Assembly: GCF_020559915.1 (NCBI RefSeq)
Contig: NZ_JAJCLZ010000004.1
Location: 1-64,000, forward strand
Direction of reading: 5' to 3'
DNA from: Ruminococcus sp. 210702-SL.1.03
GTDB taxonomy: Bacteria; Bacillota; Clostridia; Oscillospirales; Ruminococcaceae
Length of the DNA stretch: 64,000 nt
The position numbers were made by a program, and so were the translations under genes. Under the pieces are notes generated by a model, which had not been told where the DNA came from, made no database searches, and worked only from the letters and a program-made list of their open reading frames with translations. Positions 23,484-32,355 of this stretch are shown in pieces (the first letter of the stretch is position 1; each line of letters starts with the position of its first letter).

Positions 23484-24934
23484 TTTACTTCCTCCAAGAT
23501 CTTTTCGATTATTCCGTCAGCCGTGCTTTCGCGCGGTATCGCGATGTTTTTTACTCCATGCCGTTTCAGCTCCGCCGCGGTCACTTCGCCTATCGCAATG
23601 GCTTTCGCACCGCCTAGCGTGCCGTTTCCGCTAAAGAAATTCCGCGCGCCGCCCGCGCTCGTAAATACCGCAAAGTCTGCCGAAACAGCTGTTCCGCCGC
23701 CGTAAATCGGCTCGTAGATGTTTACGTCGTCAAATTTTATACCTTTATAAATAAGCGGCGCTGTAAGCTCGGGCGAGCCGTCGCTAGAGCGCATTATCAG
23801 CAGTTTTTCGCCGTCCGTCAGCCGCTCCGCGAGCGTTTTGCCCAGCTCCGCCGCCGTGAATTTTTCGGGAACTATGTCGGCGTAAAGCCCCGCTTCCGCC
23901 AGCCGCTTAGCCGTGCCGCTGCCGATAGCCGCGAGCTTTATCCCGCTCAGCCGCCGTATATCTATTCGCTTTTCGCGCAGTTTTTTGATGAATACCTCCG
24001 CGCCGTTCGGGCTTGAAAGCGCTATCGCCGAGTAGCTTTCCAGTTCTGCGAACGCCCTGTCTATCTCGCCGCCGAAAAGCTCGCGCGTGTCGAAATCCGC
24101 CGCTCTGAATGCATATGCGCCGAGGTCGGTGAACGCGCCGATAAGCCGTGTGGAAAGCGCAGGTGTCGCCGTTATCGCGATGCTCTTCCCGTAAAGCGGC
24201 GGCGCGCTCTCAGCCGAAAAGTCAAAAGCCGCTGTTTCGCCGACTACGATCACAGCGGGCGCTTTCATCTCTAAACGCTCGCTCTCCGTCGCGATGTCTT
24301 TCAGCATAGCCCTTGCCACACGCGACCTTGCCGTCGCACCGCTCGATATTACCGCCGCGGGCGTTTTGCCGCTCATGCCGTTCTCGGTCAGCCGCCGCGC
24401 TATCTCGGGCAGATGTTTCAGCCCCATCAGAAATACCAGCGTGCCGCCGCATTTCGCGTAGCTTTCAAAATTCTCGGGCAGCAGATCGTCTGCCGTGTGC
24501 CCCGTTATTACATGAAAACTCCGCGCCATTCCGCGGTGTGTAACGGGTATCCCCGCAAGGTCGGGCACTGCCACGCACGATGTCACCCCCGGCACAACGC
24601 TGTACGCTATCCCCGCTGCCCTCAGCGCCAGTATCTCCTCGCCGCCGCGCCCGAAAACGAATGGGTCGCCGCCTTTCAGCCGCGCTACGTTTCGCCCCTC
24701 GCTCGCCTTGCGCACCAGCAGTTCGTTGATCTCCTCCTGCTTGCTCGAGTGCCGCCCCGCACGCTTGCCGACGCATATCTTCTCCGCCCCCTCGCGGCAG
24801 TTGTCCAGCAGGCGCTCGTCTATCAGCGCGTCGTATATCACGGTGTCGCACCTCTCTAGTGCACGCTTTCCGCGCAGTGTTATGAGGTCGTAGTCGCCGC
24901 AGCCTGCGCCGATAAGCGTTACTTTGCCATTCAT
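23462..24934 (-). CDS. cobA-hemD: Fused uroporphyrinogen-III C-methyltransferase and uroporphyrinogen-III synthase
   Basis: A 490-residue bifunctional protein. Residues 1-240 are the SUMT methyltransferase (VTLIGAGCGDYDLITLRGKR, LKGGDPFVFGRGGEE, VPGVTSCVAVPDLAGIPVTHRG). Residues 250-490 are HemD (ITATPALSTRLIGAF, ALSSPNGAEVFI, AAIGSGTAKRLAEAG, VFTSAGGARNFF). It cyclises hydroxymethylbilane and then makes precorrin-2. This fusion is common in Clostridia. It overlaps hemC by 4 nt (ATGA). Confidence 0.95.
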   Translation of the reverse strand: MNGKVTLIGAGCGDYDLITLRGKRALERCDTVIYDALIDERLLDNCREGAEKICVGKRAGRHSSKQEEINELLVRKASEGRNVARLKGGDPFVFGRGGEEILALRAAGIAYSVVPGVTSCVAVPDLAGIPVTHRGMARSFHVITGHTADDLLPENFESYAKCGGTLVFLMGLKHLPEIARRLTENGMSGKTPAAVISSGATARSRVARAMLKDIATESERLEMKAPAVIVVGETAAFDFSAESAPPLYGKSIAITATPALSTRLIGAFTDLGAYAFRAADFDTRELFGGEIDRAFAELESYSAIALSSPNGAEVFIKKLREKRIDIRRLSGIKLAAIGSGTAKRLAEAGLYADIVPEKFTAAELGKTLAERLTDGEKLLIMRSSDGSPELTAPLIYKGIKFDDVNIYEPIYGGGTAVSADFAVFTSAGGARNFFSGNGTLGGAKAIAIGEVTAAELKRHGVKNIAIPRESTADGIIEKILEEVKCEDSEG

Positions 24935-25782
24935 AGCTTCTCCGTCAGCTCCTTTGCAAGTGTGTATCTTTCGCCGATGCCGCTCTCGCCGCGCACTTTT
25001 CCGCCGCGCCCGTCTGAGATGATGCCGCTTATCGCGCCGCCGCGCACCTCGCTGAATACTCCTATCGGCGAAGTGCAGTCAGCGCCCAAAAGCCGTATAA
25101 CTTCGCGCTCGAATTCAAAACAGCGCATGGTCCTCTCGTCTGAAATTATCGCTAGCACTTCCGCCGCCCTGCTGTTCGCCTTGCATTCCGCCGCGATGAT
25201 CCCTTGACACGGCGCGGGCACAAATTCGTAGCTGTCCAAATATTCGTACTTGTAACCGCTCATATCCAACCCCAGTCGTTCAATTCCCGCCGCGCATAAT
25301 ATTATCGCGTCGTACTCGCCCGCCGTCAGCTTTTTCAGCCGCGTGTCAACGTTTCCGCGTATGTCGGCAAACCGCGCGTTCGGGTACACCTCGCGCAGAT
25401 TAGCCCGCCGCCTGCCGCTTCCCGTGCCGACGGTGAAGATTTCGTCCCGCGCAAATTTCCTGCCCGCGCTTATCAGCATATCTCGCTGGTCGCCTCGCGG
25501 CAGTACGCCGCCTATCTCCAGTTCCGCTCCAAGCTCCAGCGGCAGGTCTTTCGCGCTGTGCACCGCTATGTCTATCTCGCCGCTTTGCAGCGCCGCCTCT
25601 ATCTCCGCAACGAATACGCCTTTGCCGCCTATCTTCTCGAGCGGCTTGTCGAGTATCCTGTCGCCGCGCGTGGTAAACGGCACTATCTCTGCCTCCGCGC
25701 CCGCCTGCTCTAGCGCCGCTTTCACCATTTCCGTCTGCGCCATCGCGAGCGCGCTCCGCCGCGTACCTATTTTAAATGTCAT
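24931..25782 (-). CDS. hemC: Porphobilinogen deaminase (hydroxymethylbilane synthase)
   Basis: A 283-residue enzyme. I use the ATG at 25782 (MTFKIGTRRSALAMAQ), preceded by AGAGGACAG; a longer frame to 25824 reaches into the preceding gene. Family motifs are FTTRGDRI, GKGVFVAEIEAAL, VHSAKDLP, and the dipyrromethane-cofactor cysteine in LLGADCTSPIGVF. It overlaps the precorrin-2 dehydrogenase gene by 11 nt. Confidence 0.95.
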   Translation of the reverse strand: MTFKIGTRRSALAMAQTEMVKAALEQAGAEAEIVPFTTRGDRILDKPLEKIGGKGVFVAEIEAALQSGEIDIAVHSAKDLPLELGAELEIGGVLPRGDQRDMLISAGRKFARDEIFTVGTGSGRRRANLREVYPNARFADIRGNVDTRLKKLTAGEYDAIILCAAGIERLGLDMSGYKYEYLDSYEFVPAPCQGIIAAECKANSRAAEVLAIISDERTMRCFEFEREVIRLLGADCTSPIGVFSEVRGGAISGIISDGRGGKVRGESGIGERYTLAKELTEKL

Positions 25783-26401
25783 CTTCTGTCCTCTTTGTTT
25801 CACAAGATTTTTCAAGCTTCGCAAGGCTCGGCAGATCGCCTTCGCTGCTCATGCAGATCTCCAGCGCCGCGCTCATAACGTCCCTGCGCTGCTTTTCCGT
25901 CGGAAAATTCGTCTTTACAAATTCTCTCAGCTCGCCCATCAGCGCGCATATCTCCGCCGTCCGTTCGGTGATCTTTTCCTCTAAGCGCCTGCGTATCTCC
26001 GCCGCCAGCGTAGGGCAGTTGCCCGCCGTCGATATGCCTATGGATACCTCGCCGCGCTGTACCAGTGCAGGGAAGTAGAAAGAGCAGTTTTCGGGGCTGT
26101 CTACCGCGTTGCATAGCAGCCCGCGCTCACGGCAAAGTGCCGAGATGCGCTCGTTCAGCCGCTCGCCGCCCGCCGCCGCTATTACGAACGCTGCGCCGTC
26201 AAGGTCGTTCTCGCAAAACTCCCTCTCGCGTATCTCTATCCCGCCGATACCGCGTATCTCTGGCAAGATCTCGGGCGCGACGACCGTTATCCGCGGATTG
26301 AAAGGCATCAGCTTTTCGATCTTCCTCAGCGCGACTTTTCCAGCGCCGACTACTAAACAGCGCGAATTTTCTATGTTCACAAAAAACGGGAAATATGGCA
26401 T
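25772..26401 (-). CDS. Precorrin-2 dehydrogenase (SirC/Met8-like)
   Basis: A 209-residue NAD-dependent enzyme. The N-terminal Rossmann motif is CLVVGAGKVALRKIEKL, followed by VIAAAGGERLNERIS and a central NCPTLAAEIRRRLEE. It oxidises precorrin-2 to sirohydrochlorin. Whether it also has ferrochelatase activity, as in Met8, cannot be told. No separate sirohydrochlorin chelatase is seen in the window. Confidence 0.92.
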   Translation of the reverse strand: MPYFPFFVNIENSRCLVVGAGKVALRKIEKLMPFNPRITVVAPEILPEIRGIGGIEIREREFCENDLDGAAFVIAAAGGERLNERISALCRERGLLCNAVDSPENCSFYFPALVQRGEVSIGISTAGNCPTLAAEIRRRLEEKITERTAEICALMGELREFVKTNFPTEKQRRDVMSAALEICMSSEGDLPSLAKLEKSCETKRTEDDI

Positions 26402-26404
26402 ATT

Positions 26405-27547
26405 TCAGTCCTCTTGATATGTTTTTACTGTTTCGACGACCTGCGCGAAAGCCTCGCTCGTCAGCCGCGAGCGCAGACGGTAGAAAAATTCCTCCGCCCC
26501 CGCCGCTTTCAGTTTCGGCGCTATCTCTTTGAACTGCGGCATAAGGTCGTGCATGGCGAGCTGCTTTTTCAGCTCGTCCATATCCTGCGCTATCATCTCT
26601 TTCGAGCGCTCTACGCTGCCGCGTTTCAGCTCGTTGTTCTCGGCGGCGAGTTTTGCAAAATGGTCTATCGTGATAAGCTCCGCACCGCGTATCTCCACCG
26701 CTTCGGGGTCTATGTCGCGCGGCACGGCGAGGTCTATCAGCAGCCGCTTTCGCCAGTCGCCGCATACTTCGCCCAGCCTGTCCGCCGTGATGGTAAAGTG
26801 CGGGCCGGCTGTCGCCGAGATGATGCACCCGCTCTTAGCTGCATATTCGTACCTCTCGTCATATGGCACTACTTTCATGCGCGGGTCGCCCGCCGCTATG
26901 CCGAAGTCTGCGCCGTGCTTTCTTTCGGTGACGTACACCCTTACGTTTTTGTACGAGATAAGATTTTTCAGCAGGCTTCCGCCGATCTTTCCGCTTGCGC
27001 CTATCAGCGTCACGCTTATCTCCTCGCCGCCGTAAAATCTTGCCGCTTTCTTAGCCGCCAGCGTCGCCGTCGATACCGATGTTTTTGAGATCTCGGTCTG
27101 TGTTTTTATCCGCTTAGCCGCCGCTGCCGCCGCCTGAAATATCATGTGCGCTTCGGGGCAAAGCTCCAGCCGCTCTTTTGAGAAAGCGTAGGCGCTCTTT
27201 ACCTGCCCCAGTATCTCGTCTTCGCCGACAACCATCGAGTCTATGCCGCTGCAAACGTTAAAAAGGTGCTTCGCCGCACCCTCTCCGCTGAATATCATCA
27301 CCTTTTGTTTCAGCTGCTCGCGCGGTATGCCGCCCGCTTCGCTCAGCAGTTCTATGCCGCTTTCAGTCCCGCCAAAAAAGTAAAGCTCGGTGCGGTTGCA
27401 GGTGCATACCAGTACGGGACTGCTTTCCCGCACGGAAAAAAGCAGCTTTTCACGCTCACTCTCGCCGAATGTGAAAAGGCTGCGAAAGGCTTCGTCGCAA
27501 AGCCTGTGGTTTATGCTCACGCAAGTGAAATTTTCCAAAAAGCTCAC
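26405..27547 (-). CDS. hemA: Glutamyl-tRNA reductase
   Basis: A 380-residue enzyme that commits glutamate to tetrapyrroles. It has the catalytic cysteine in VLVCTCNRTELYFF, the GEDEILGQVKSAY motif, the NADPH site VTLIGASGKIGGSLLKNL, IDLAVPRDIDPE, and a C-terminal dimer helix. The start is a GTG 6 nt after the preceding gene. Confidence 0.95.
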   Translation of the reverse strand: MSFLENFTCVSINHRLCDEAFRSLFTFGESEREKLLFSVRESSPVLVCTCNRTELYFFGGTESGIELLSEAGGIPREQLKQKVMIFSGEGAAKHLFNVCSGIDSMVVGEDEILGQVKSAYAFSKERLELCPEAHMIFQAAAAAAKRIKTQTEISKTSVSTATLAAKKAARFYGGEEISVTLIGASGKIGGSLLKNLISYKNVRVYVTERKHGADFGIAAGDPRMKVVPYDERYEYAAKSGCIISATAGPHFTITADRLGEVCGDWRKRLLIDLAVPRDIDPEAVEIRGAELITIDHFAKLAAENNELKRGSVERSKEMIAQDMDELKKQLAMHDLMPQFKEIAPKLKAAGAEEFFYRLRSRLTSEAFAQVVETVKTYQED

Positions 27548-27553
27548 CGCCGT

Positions 27554-28090
27554 TTAGTTTTCAAAAATATTTTCGTAATCCTGCTGCGTAAATCTGTGGT
27601 AGGTTATCCCGCCAAGGTCGTTCGCAAGGCAGTATTTGTAAGCGTCCGGCTCGCCGTCGGGAAAATACGCCAGTACGTCAAATTCGTCGTCGTCCATATC
27701 TTCCAGTACGGTATTATCGCTGTACTTTTTGAATATAGCCTTAGCCTTTTCCATAGTGCAGCCCTCTTTCACCGCGGCTATGAACTCGGTGAGGAAAGCG
27801 CTCGCCTCGGTGTTCTCGTGTATCGCGCGCACGCTCTCGGCAGATACCACAACGCCTATCTTGTCCTCGAAAACGTTGCAGCTAAGACCGCTCAACACGC
27901 CGCTCTTGAAGGCCGAGATAGCCGCCGTCATCTCGCTCATGCTGAGGTCAGCGCCCGTCAGCAGGTTTAGCGACTCCAGCGGGTAGAAAAGCGTCACGGG
28001 GTTCGGCGTAAAGCCCAGCTTCAGCTGCGATTCTTTTATAGTGTCAACTATGTTTTTCTCAAGCGCTTTGAGGTTCGGTTTGCTGTTCAT
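27554..28090 (-). CDS. Uncharacterised Clostridia protein leading the tetrapyrrole operon (DUF3793/DUF3877-like)
   Basis: A 178-residue soluble protein from the ATG at 28090, which has AGGAGTG upstream; a GTG at 28099 is part of the ribosome site. The middle contains AISAFKSGVLSGLSCNVFED, and the end contains FDVLAYFPDGEPDAYKYC. I associate this loosely with small Clostridia DUF families but cannot name it firmly. It is the first gene after the operon promoter and lies 6 nt from hemA. Its constant position beside tetrapyrrole genes would suggest a role in regulation or metal/heme handling (inference). Confidence 0.65.
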   Translation of the reverse strand: MNSKPNLKALEKNIVDTIKESQLKLGFTPNPVTLFYPLESLNLLTGADLSMSEMTAAISAFKSGVLSGLSCNVFEDKIGVVVSAESVRAIHENTEASAFLTEFIAAVKEGCTMEKAKAIFKKYSDNTVLEDMDDDEFDVLAYFPDGEPDAYKYCLANDLGGITYHRFTQQDYENIFEN

Positions 28091-28138
28091 ATATATCACT
28101 CCTGTTACATCATTTCATATATTTCATACTATCTATAT

Positions 28139-28167
28139 ATAATATCACAAATAAACATAGTTGTCAA
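28139..28167 (-). promoter_or_regulatory. Promoter of the tetrapyrrole operon
   Basis: The minus strand has TTGACA (28162-28167), 17 bp, TATTAT (28139-28144), about 50 nt before the first gene. Confidence 0.7.
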
Positions 28168-28247
28168 TCGCTTACCGCATAAACTTGTTTCATGCGTTTC
28201 ATAAATTTAGCACACTAAATCATTAACATTTTATTCATCAAATGCCG

Positions 28248-28292
28248 TTGCAATATACTATATTTTGCAATATAATGTTCTGTATATTGCAA
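28248..28292 (+). promoter_or_regulatory. Three TTGCAATATA repeats upstream of the dehydrogenase gene
   Basis: TTGCAATATAC (28248-28258), TTGCAATATAA (28265-28275) and the inverse GTATATTGCAA (28282-28292). The outer two form an 11-bp inverted repeat. The middle copy contains a TATAAT. This looks like a cluster of operator sites on the promoter. Confidence 0.5.
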
Positions 28293-28337
28293 ATTGGGCG
28301 CTGAAATGCCCGTATTTCTTATGAAAAGAGTGGAACT

Positions 28338-29399
28338 ATGAATAATTACTGCATGACTCTGCCGAGTTACACTATCGGCGAGAGGGCTTACGAAGATATT
28401 TACCGCTTTTGCTCGCCTTTCGGCAAGACCGCTGTCATGATAGGCGGCAGAACTGCGCTTTCCGTTGCTTCCGAAAAGATAATCGCAAACTGCGGCGGTA
28501 TAAGCGTTTCTGCTAAGATATGGTACGGCGGTGAGTCCAGCTACGAAAATGTCGAGATACTCAGCGGCGTTGACGAAGTGAAGTCGGCTGATATGATCTT
28601 CGCGGTCGGCGGCGGCAAGGCGCTCGATACCTGCAAGTGCCTTTCCGATAAGCTCGGCAAGCCCGTGTTTACTTTCCCGACGGTCGCTTCAAACTGCGCC
28701 TGCTGTACCGCCGTCGCGATAATGTACCGCCCCGACGGCAGCTTTATAGAGCCGTATTTCTTCGAAAACGCCCCCGTGCACGCTTTTATCGACACTGATA
28801 TTATGTGCGAAGCGCCAGAAAAATATCTATGGGCTGGTATGGGCGATACTTACGCTAAATATTACGAATCGCAGATCTCGGCGCGCGGCGAAGAGCCCGA
28901 GCATTTCAAGGCGCTGGGGCTTGCGATGTCCTCTATGTGCAGCGAGCCGATATTCGCTCACGGCGTTTCCGCTTTCAGCGCGAACAAGTGCCATGTAAAT
29001 TCTGAGGATTTTAAAGAAACCGTCCTTGCGATAGCCGTTTCCACGGGCTTAGTTTCCATAATGCTCACCCGCGACCATACGCCCGATTACAACAGCGGTC
29101 TGGCGCACGCGGTGTTCTACGAGCTGACGACCATCGGCATAGAGGAAGAGCACCTGCACGGCGAGGTGGTAGCTTTCGGCACGCTCATCTGCCTGCTGTA
29201 TGACGGTCAGGTGGACGAATATATGCGCGTCCGCGAATTTAACGAGCGTGTTGGTCTGCCCACAGCCGTCAGCGACCTCGGTCTAGAGCCTGCGCAGCTC
29301 GACTCCCTCGCTGAGATGATAGCGGGTATGTCCGACGTTCGTCATTACCCCTACCCGATCGACCCCGAAAAGCTCAGAAGCGTTTTCGCAATGCTCTGA
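28338..29399 (+). CDS. Iron-containing alcohol dehydrogenase family protein
   Basis: A 353-residue protein of the glycerol dehydrogenase / dehydroquinate synthase-like superfamily. The nucleotide site is IFAVGGGKALDTCKCL, followed by FPTVASNCACCTAVAIMY. The metal-ligand positions are the Asp of GMGDTYAKYYES and the His residues of LAHAVFYEL and EEHLHGEVVAFGTL. The cysteine-rich ASNCACCT loop differs from the ATDAPCTG of the gene at 16856, so the substrate is probably different. A TrpXYZ-like importer operon follows after 41 nt. Confidence 0.82.
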   Translation: MNNYCMTLPSYTIGERAYEDIYRFCSPFGKTAVMIGGRTALSVASEKIIANCGGISVSAKIWYGGESSYENVEILSGVDEVKSADMIFAVGGGKALDTCKCLSDKLGKPVFTFPTVASNCACCTAVAIMYRPDGSFIEPYFFENAPVHAFIDTDIMCEAPEKYLWAGMGDTYAKYYESQISARGEEPEHFKALGLAMSSMCSEPIFAHGVSAFSANKCHVNSEDFKETVLAIAVSTGLVSIMLTRDHTPDYNSGLAHAVFYELTTIGIEEEHLHGEVVAFGTLICLLYDGQVDEYMRVREFNERVGLPTAVSDLGLEPAQLDSLAEMIAGMSDVRHYPYPIDPEKLRSVFAML

Positions 29400-29440
29400 T
29401 CTATATAATCTACAGTAATTTTTGATAGGAGAAATCTTCA

Positions 29441-30430
29441 ATGAAAAAAGGTATTTTGAAAAAGGCTGCCGCGATAATTATCGCCGCGGCTATCGGCATG
29501 GCCTCCGTTTCCTGCGGAAAAGGTTCTGATAAGGACACCGTTTACGTTGTAATGATGGTTGAAAACGGCGCTTTCGTTGATATGAAAGACGGCTTTATTC
29601 AAGAGCTTCGCGATAAGGGCTACTCTGAGGATAAGCTGGATATAGTTTACAAATGCGCTCAGGGCGACGCCACTAACCTTAATACGATAGTGCAGGAGGC
29701 TGTAAACGCCGAGCCTAAGGCGATTGCTACCATCGGCACACCCGCTTCGCAGGCGGTAGTCGGTATGAACAGCGATGTTCCGAACTTCTTCATCTCTGTT
29801 AGCGACCCCGTAAGCGCGGGTCTTATCAGCGATATGAATAAAGCCCCCGATAAGAACGCTACCGGTACTTCAAACTATATCCCGATAAACGATATTTTCG
29901 AGTTTGCCGATAAGCTCACCCCCGGCATACAGACCTACGGCATACTTTATAATACCGGCGAGGTAAACGCCGTGACCACCGCTCAGAACGCTATGAAGTA
30001 CCTCGATGAAAAGGGCATAAAGTACGTTGAAAAGACCGTTACCTCCGCAGGCGAGGTTCAGACCGCGGCAGAGTCGCTCGCTGGCAGCGTAGACGCTATC
30101 TTCGTTCCGAACGATTCTATTATCCAGTCGGCAATGCCGATAGTTTCGCAGGTAGCGCGCGATAATAAGATACCTGTTTACGGCTCCAGCGCTGTAATGG
30201 TAAACAGCGGTGCTTTCGCTACTAAGGCTATCAGCGATAAGAAGATAGGTGCTATCACCGCCGATAAGTTCATAGATTACCTTGAGGGCAAGGCTATAAA
30301 GGACATCAAGGCTGAGGTAGTAGACGCCGACGATATTGTCGTAAATTCCGACGCGGCGGCGGCTATCGGCGTTACCATTCCCGACGATGTCAAGAACGAA
30401 GCGACTATCGTAAAGGATTCTAACGGCTAA
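29441..30430 (+). CDS. ABC importer substrate-binding lipoprotein (TrpX-like)
   Basis: A 329-residue lipoprotein with lipobox VSCGKG after a hydrophobic signal. The body matches the ABC_sub_bind family (VVMMVENGAFVDMKDGFIQE, IGTPASQAV, FISVSDPVSAGL, IFVPNDSIIQSAMP). Together with the next two genes it forms a TrpXYZ-type system that usually imports tryptophan, tyrosine or related compounds. I see no T-box leader, so the substrate is uncertain. Confidence 0.85.
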   Translation: MKKGILKKAAAIIIAAAIGMASVSCGKGSDKDTVYVVMMVENGAFVDMKDGFIQELRDKGYSEDKLDIVYKCAQGDATNLNTIVQEAVNAEPKAIATIGTPASQAVVGMNSDVPNFFISVSDPVSAGLISDMNKAPDKNATGTSNYIPINDIFEFADKLTPGIQTYGILYNTGEVNAVTTAQNAMKYLDEKGIKYVEKTVTSAGEVQTAAESLAGSVDAIFVPNDSIIQSAMPIVSQVARDNKIPVYGSSAVMVNSGAFATKAISDKKIGAITADKFIDYLEGKAIKDIKAEVVDADDIVVNSDAAAAIGVTIPDDVKNEATIVKDSNG

Positions 30431-30443
30431 GGAGTATCTGCAC

Positions 30444-31340
30444 ATGAGCTTTATTTTCGGAACGCTCCAGCTCGGGCTTATCTACGGTCTGCTGGCTGTG
30501 GGCATCTATATCTCTTTCCGCGTGCTCAATATCCCTGACCTTACCGCCGAGGGCTCGTTTACTTTCGGGCTTGCGGTATCATCAGTAATGGCGGCGGGCG
30601 GTCACTCGTGGCTGGGCATACTCTGCGCGGCGCTCGCGGGCGCGGCGGCGGGCGCTGTAACGGCGCTTCTCCAGACCCGCCTAAAGATCCACCCCGTCCT
30701 CGCGGGAATACTCACCATGAGCGGGCTTTACTCGATAAATATGTACGTCATGGGCGAGCGCGCGAACGTTACCCTCATCGGCTGCGACACTATTTTCACA
30801 TGGTTCGCGGGACTTTTTCCTTCGGCGGATAAAAATGTGCTGAAACTTATCATCGCTGCCGCGGCGGCTGTTATCGGCGCGGCTCTCGCAATACTTTTCT
30901 TCCGCACACATCTGGGTCTTTGCGTTCGTGCGGCGGGCGATAACGAAACTATGGTGCGCGCTTCCTCGATAAACGTTGACCGCGTGAAGCTTATAGCCCT
31001 CGCCGTTTCAAACGCTTACATCGCGCTCTGCGGCGGAATAATCGCGCAGTATCAGTCATTTGCGGATATAAACTCGGGCGTGGGCATACTGGTAGTAGGT
31101 CTGGCTTCCGTGATAATCGGCGAAGTCATCGTTGGCAGGAGGGGAGTCACCGCGGGCGTTATCTCGGCAGTGGCAGGCTCGCTGGCGTACCGCATAATAA
31201 TAGCGCTTGCTACCCGCTACACCCTTCTGCCCGCGTATATGCTCAAGCTCATCTCGGCGGTGATAGTAGCGGCGGCGCTCTCAGTGCCCGCGATAAAGCA
31301 GTCTATCTCGCTGTACAAGACTAAGAGAGGCGGTGTGTGA
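30444..31340 (+). CDS. ABC importer permease (TrpY-like, BPD_transp_2)
   Basis: A 298-residue membrane protein with eight to nine hydrophobic segments. Family motifs include IPDLTAEGSFTFGLAVSSV near the N-terminus and GLASVIIGEVIVGRRGV. AAGGAG precedes the ATG, 13 nt after the binding-protein gene. It pairs with the ATPase that starts directly at its stop codon. Confidence 0.88.
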   Translation: MSFIFGTLQLGLIYGLLAVGIYISFRVLNIPDLTAEGSFTFGLAVSSVMAAGGHSWLGILCAALAGAAAGAVTALLQTRLKIHPVLAGILTMSGLYSINMYVMGERANVTLIGCDTIFTWFAGLFPSADKNVLKLIIAAAAAVIGAALAILFFRTHLGLCVRAAGDNETMVRASSINVDRVKLIALAVSNAYIALCGGIIAQYQSFADINSGVGILVVGLASVIIGEVIVGRRGVTAGVISAVAGSLAYRIIIALATRYTLLPAYMLKLISAVIVAAALSVPAIKQSISLYKTKRGGV

Positions 31341-32150
31341 ATGCTTAAAATAGAATCAGCCGTAAAGACGTTCTTTAAGGGTACGCCTAACGAGCATACC
31401 GCGCTCGACCACGTTTCCCTCTCGCTCGAGAACGGCGAATTCGTAACGCTGGTAGGCTCGAACGGCGCGGGAAAATCTACCCTCTTCAACGCGATATGCG
31501 GCAGCTTTATGCTCGACGGCGGCGCTGTTATGCTCGATGGCAAGGATATTACTTATCAGCCCGATTACCGCCGAGCCGCCGATATAGGCAGAGTTTTCCA
31601 AGACCCCATGAAAGGCACAGCGCCGAATCTCACTATCGAGGAAAACTTAGCACTTGCCTATTCGCGCAAAAAGAAGCACGCTTTCTCGCTTGCGGTGAAT
31701 AAGCGCGATATTGCCTACTTCCGCGAACGCTTAGCCGCTATGGATATGGGGCTTGAGGACAGAATGAAAACAAAAGTCGGTCTGCTTTCTGGCGGTCAGC
31801 GGCAGGTGGTAACGCTGCTGATGTGTACGCTCAATATGCCGAAGCTTCTGCTTCTCGACGAGCATACCGCCGCTCTCGACCCGCAGACCAGCGATAAGAT
31901 AATGAAGATCACCAACGATATAGTTAAGGAAAATAACCTTACAACGATGATGATAACGCATAATCTTAACGCAGCCCTGCGCACGGGTACGCGCACGGTG
32001 ATGATGGATTCGGGTAAGGTGATCCTAGACATCAGCGGCAGCGAGCGCGATGGTATGACGCTCAATGACCTGCTTGAAATGTACTCGCAGAAGTCTGATA
32101 AGCAGTTCGATAATGACAGAATGCTGCTTACAAAAGACCGCAGTGAATAA
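31341..32150 (+). CDS. ABC importer ATP-binding protein (TrpZ-like)
   Basis: A 269-residue ATPase. Walker A is GSNGAGKST, the Q-loop is VFQDPMKGT, the signature is LLSGGQRQVVTLL, and Walker B is LLLLDEHTAALD followed by the His switch MMITHNL. It completes the TrpXYZ-like importer. Confidence 0.92.
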   Translation: MLKIESAVKTFFKGTPNEHTALDHVSLSLENGEFVTLVGSNGAGKSTLFNAICGSFMLDGGAVMLDGKDITYQPDYRRAADIGRVFQDPMKGTAPNLTIEENLALAYSRKKKHAFSLAVNKRDIAYFRERLAAMDMGLEDRMKTKVGLLSGGQRQVVTLLMCTLNMPKLLLLDEHTAALDPQTSDKIMKITNDIVKENNLTTMMITHNLNAALRTGTRTVMMDSGKVILDISGSERDGMTLNDLLEMYSQKSDKQFDNDRMLLTKDRSE

Positions 32151-32163
32151 TTTTGCAATCTAA

Positions 32164-32201
32164 AAACGGCATAACTTGCTTCGGCGCAGGCTATGCCGTT
32201 T
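32164..32201 (+). terminator. Hairpin after the importer operon
   Basis: AAACGGCATA (32164-32173) pairs with TATGCCGTTT (32192-32201) across a small second stem. The T-run is weak, so termination efficiency is uncertain. Confidence 0.55.
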
Positions 32202-32221
32202 GCTGCGTTAATTGTTTGTTT

Positions 32222-32270
32222 ATAAAATAGTTACAAAAACACGCAAACTTTTTTAGCATAGTTTTAGTCT
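32222..32270 (+). promoter_or_regulatory. Putative autoregulated ECF-type promoter of the sensor sigma factor
   Basis: TTACAA (32231-32236), 8 nt, AAACTTTTT (32245-32253), then TCTTTA from 32268. The same block with the same internal distances occurs before the BspA/FN3 gene (34720-34768). AAAC and TCTnTA would be the -35 and -10 elements, 19 nt apart, in the ECF style. No TATAAT-type promoter with good spacing is seen between here and the start codon. Confidence 0.55.
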
Positions 32271-32355
32271 TTAATATTAGAACTATCTGCATTTTTATTA
32301 TACAAATTCTGTAATATAAATGGGGATATAAGAAATTAAAAGGGGTTTTTTGCAA

